5,427 bases of DNA from Clostridia bacterium (GTDB taxonomy: Bacteria > Bacillota > Clostridia > Oscillospirales > Acutalibacteraceae), in contig JAKSQL010000077.1 of assembly GCA_024404125.1 (NCBI GenBank), positions 1 to 5,427 of the forward strand, in the 5' to 3' direction. The position numbers were made by a program, and so were the translations under genes. Of this stretch, positions 5,269 to 5,427 are shown piece by piece. Position 1 is the stretch's first letter; every line of letters starts with the position of its first letter. Under the pieces are notes generated by a model that worked only from the letters and a program-made list of their open reading frames with translations, was not told the origin of the DNA and searched no databases.

Positions 5269-5297
5269 TTGACAATTATGCCACAGTCATATATACT
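5269..5297 (+). promoter_or_regulatory. Promoter of tRNA-Trp
   Basis: A perfect TTGACA (5269-5274), a 17-bp spacer and TATACT (5292-5297) are present. Transcription would start near 5304, about 16 nt before the mature tRNA. It is divergent from the tRNA-Thr/Tyr promoter, with 31 bp between the two -35 boxes. Confidence 0.88.
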
Positions 5298-5319
5298 TTT
5301 ATAGTAATCAAAAGCATAT

Positions 5320-5395
5320 AGGGGTATAGCTCAGCTGGTAGAGCATCGGTCTCCAAAACCGAGTGCCGAGGGTTCGATCCCTTCTGCCCCTGCCA
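5320..5395 (+). tRNA. tRNA-Trp (CCA)
   Basis: The acceptor stem AGGGGTA/TGCCCCT has one T-G pair. The D-arm is GCTCAGCTGGTAGAGC, and the anticodon arm TCGGT-CTCCAAA-ACCGA gives CCA. The 5-nt variable loop and T-arm GAGGG-TTCGATC-CCTTC are normal. The discriminator is G as usual for tryptophan, and CCA is encoded at 5393-5395. In many Firmicutes this gene stands before rpmG, secE and nusG, which may lie beyond the window. Confidence 0.97.
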
Positions 5396-5405
5396 ACAAA
5401 AAACG

Positions 5406-5427
5406 ACAAAATTCGACAGAATTTTGT
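5406..5427. repeat. Inverted repeat at the right edge
   Basis: ACAAAATTC (5406-5414) and GAATTTTGT (5419-5427) are perfect inverted copies around GACA, reaching the end of the window. The stem may continue with the preceding CG. It could be a hairpin terminator or processing signal after tRNA-Trp; the bases needed to see a T run are outside. It also contains TTCGACA, whose complement TGTCGAA matches the Spo0A box consensus. Confidence 0.45.

Noticed and set aside
1..5427. CRISPR array, insertion sequence or phage genes
   Set aside because: No regularly spaced direct repeats, transposase or phage motifs were seen. tRNA genes can serve as integration sites, but no integrase or attachment repeat is present.

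Overview
The window is AT-rich. It has strong AGGAGG-type ribosome binding sites, GTG as well as ATG starts, and compact sigma-A promoters (near-consensus -35/-10, often with a TGn extension) only about 25 nt from their genes. It also has a cohesin-like secreted protein and tRNA genes of Gram-positive type. Together these suggest a low-GC Firmicute, most likely an anaerobic gut or rumen Clostridium relative. That placement is inference; no species marker was recognised.

Layout from left to right. Positions 1-281 hold no convincing gene but contain two opposed terminators, one ending transcription from the left and one ending the leftward acyltransferase gene. A membrane acyltransferase (1280-282, minus) and a degenerate phosphoribosyltransferase-like protein (1424-2065, plus) are divergent around a short control region with a 9-bp inverted repeat. 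The phosphoribosyltransferase-like gene converges on a TrmO-type tRNA methyltransferase gene (2739-2068, minus), with stop codons 2 bp apart.

A 370-bp regulatory stretch then leads into a rightward three-gene unit. It encodes a secreted 396-aa protein with a cohesin-like N-terminal domain (3111-4301), a 40-residue acidic peptide (4322-4444), and a short Ser/Asn-rich lipoprotein (4422-4847) whose start lies inside the peptide gene. A strong terminator at 4851-4881 closes the unit. The unit appears to be co-transcribed and possibly translationally coupled, and it is the least explained part of the window: a secreted protein, a tiny peptide and a membrane-anchored partner of unknown joint function.

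The right end holds tRNA genes. tRNA-Thr(TGT) and tRNA-Tyr(GTA) form a leftward pair with its own promoter and terminator. tRNA-Trp(CCA) reads rightward from a divergent promoter. A stretch with short imperfect palindromes around GATATC/TATATC words lies between the lipoprotein terminator and the tRNA terminator. Known Firmicute gene order suggests that rpmG, secE and nusG may follow tRNA-Trp beyond the right edge.
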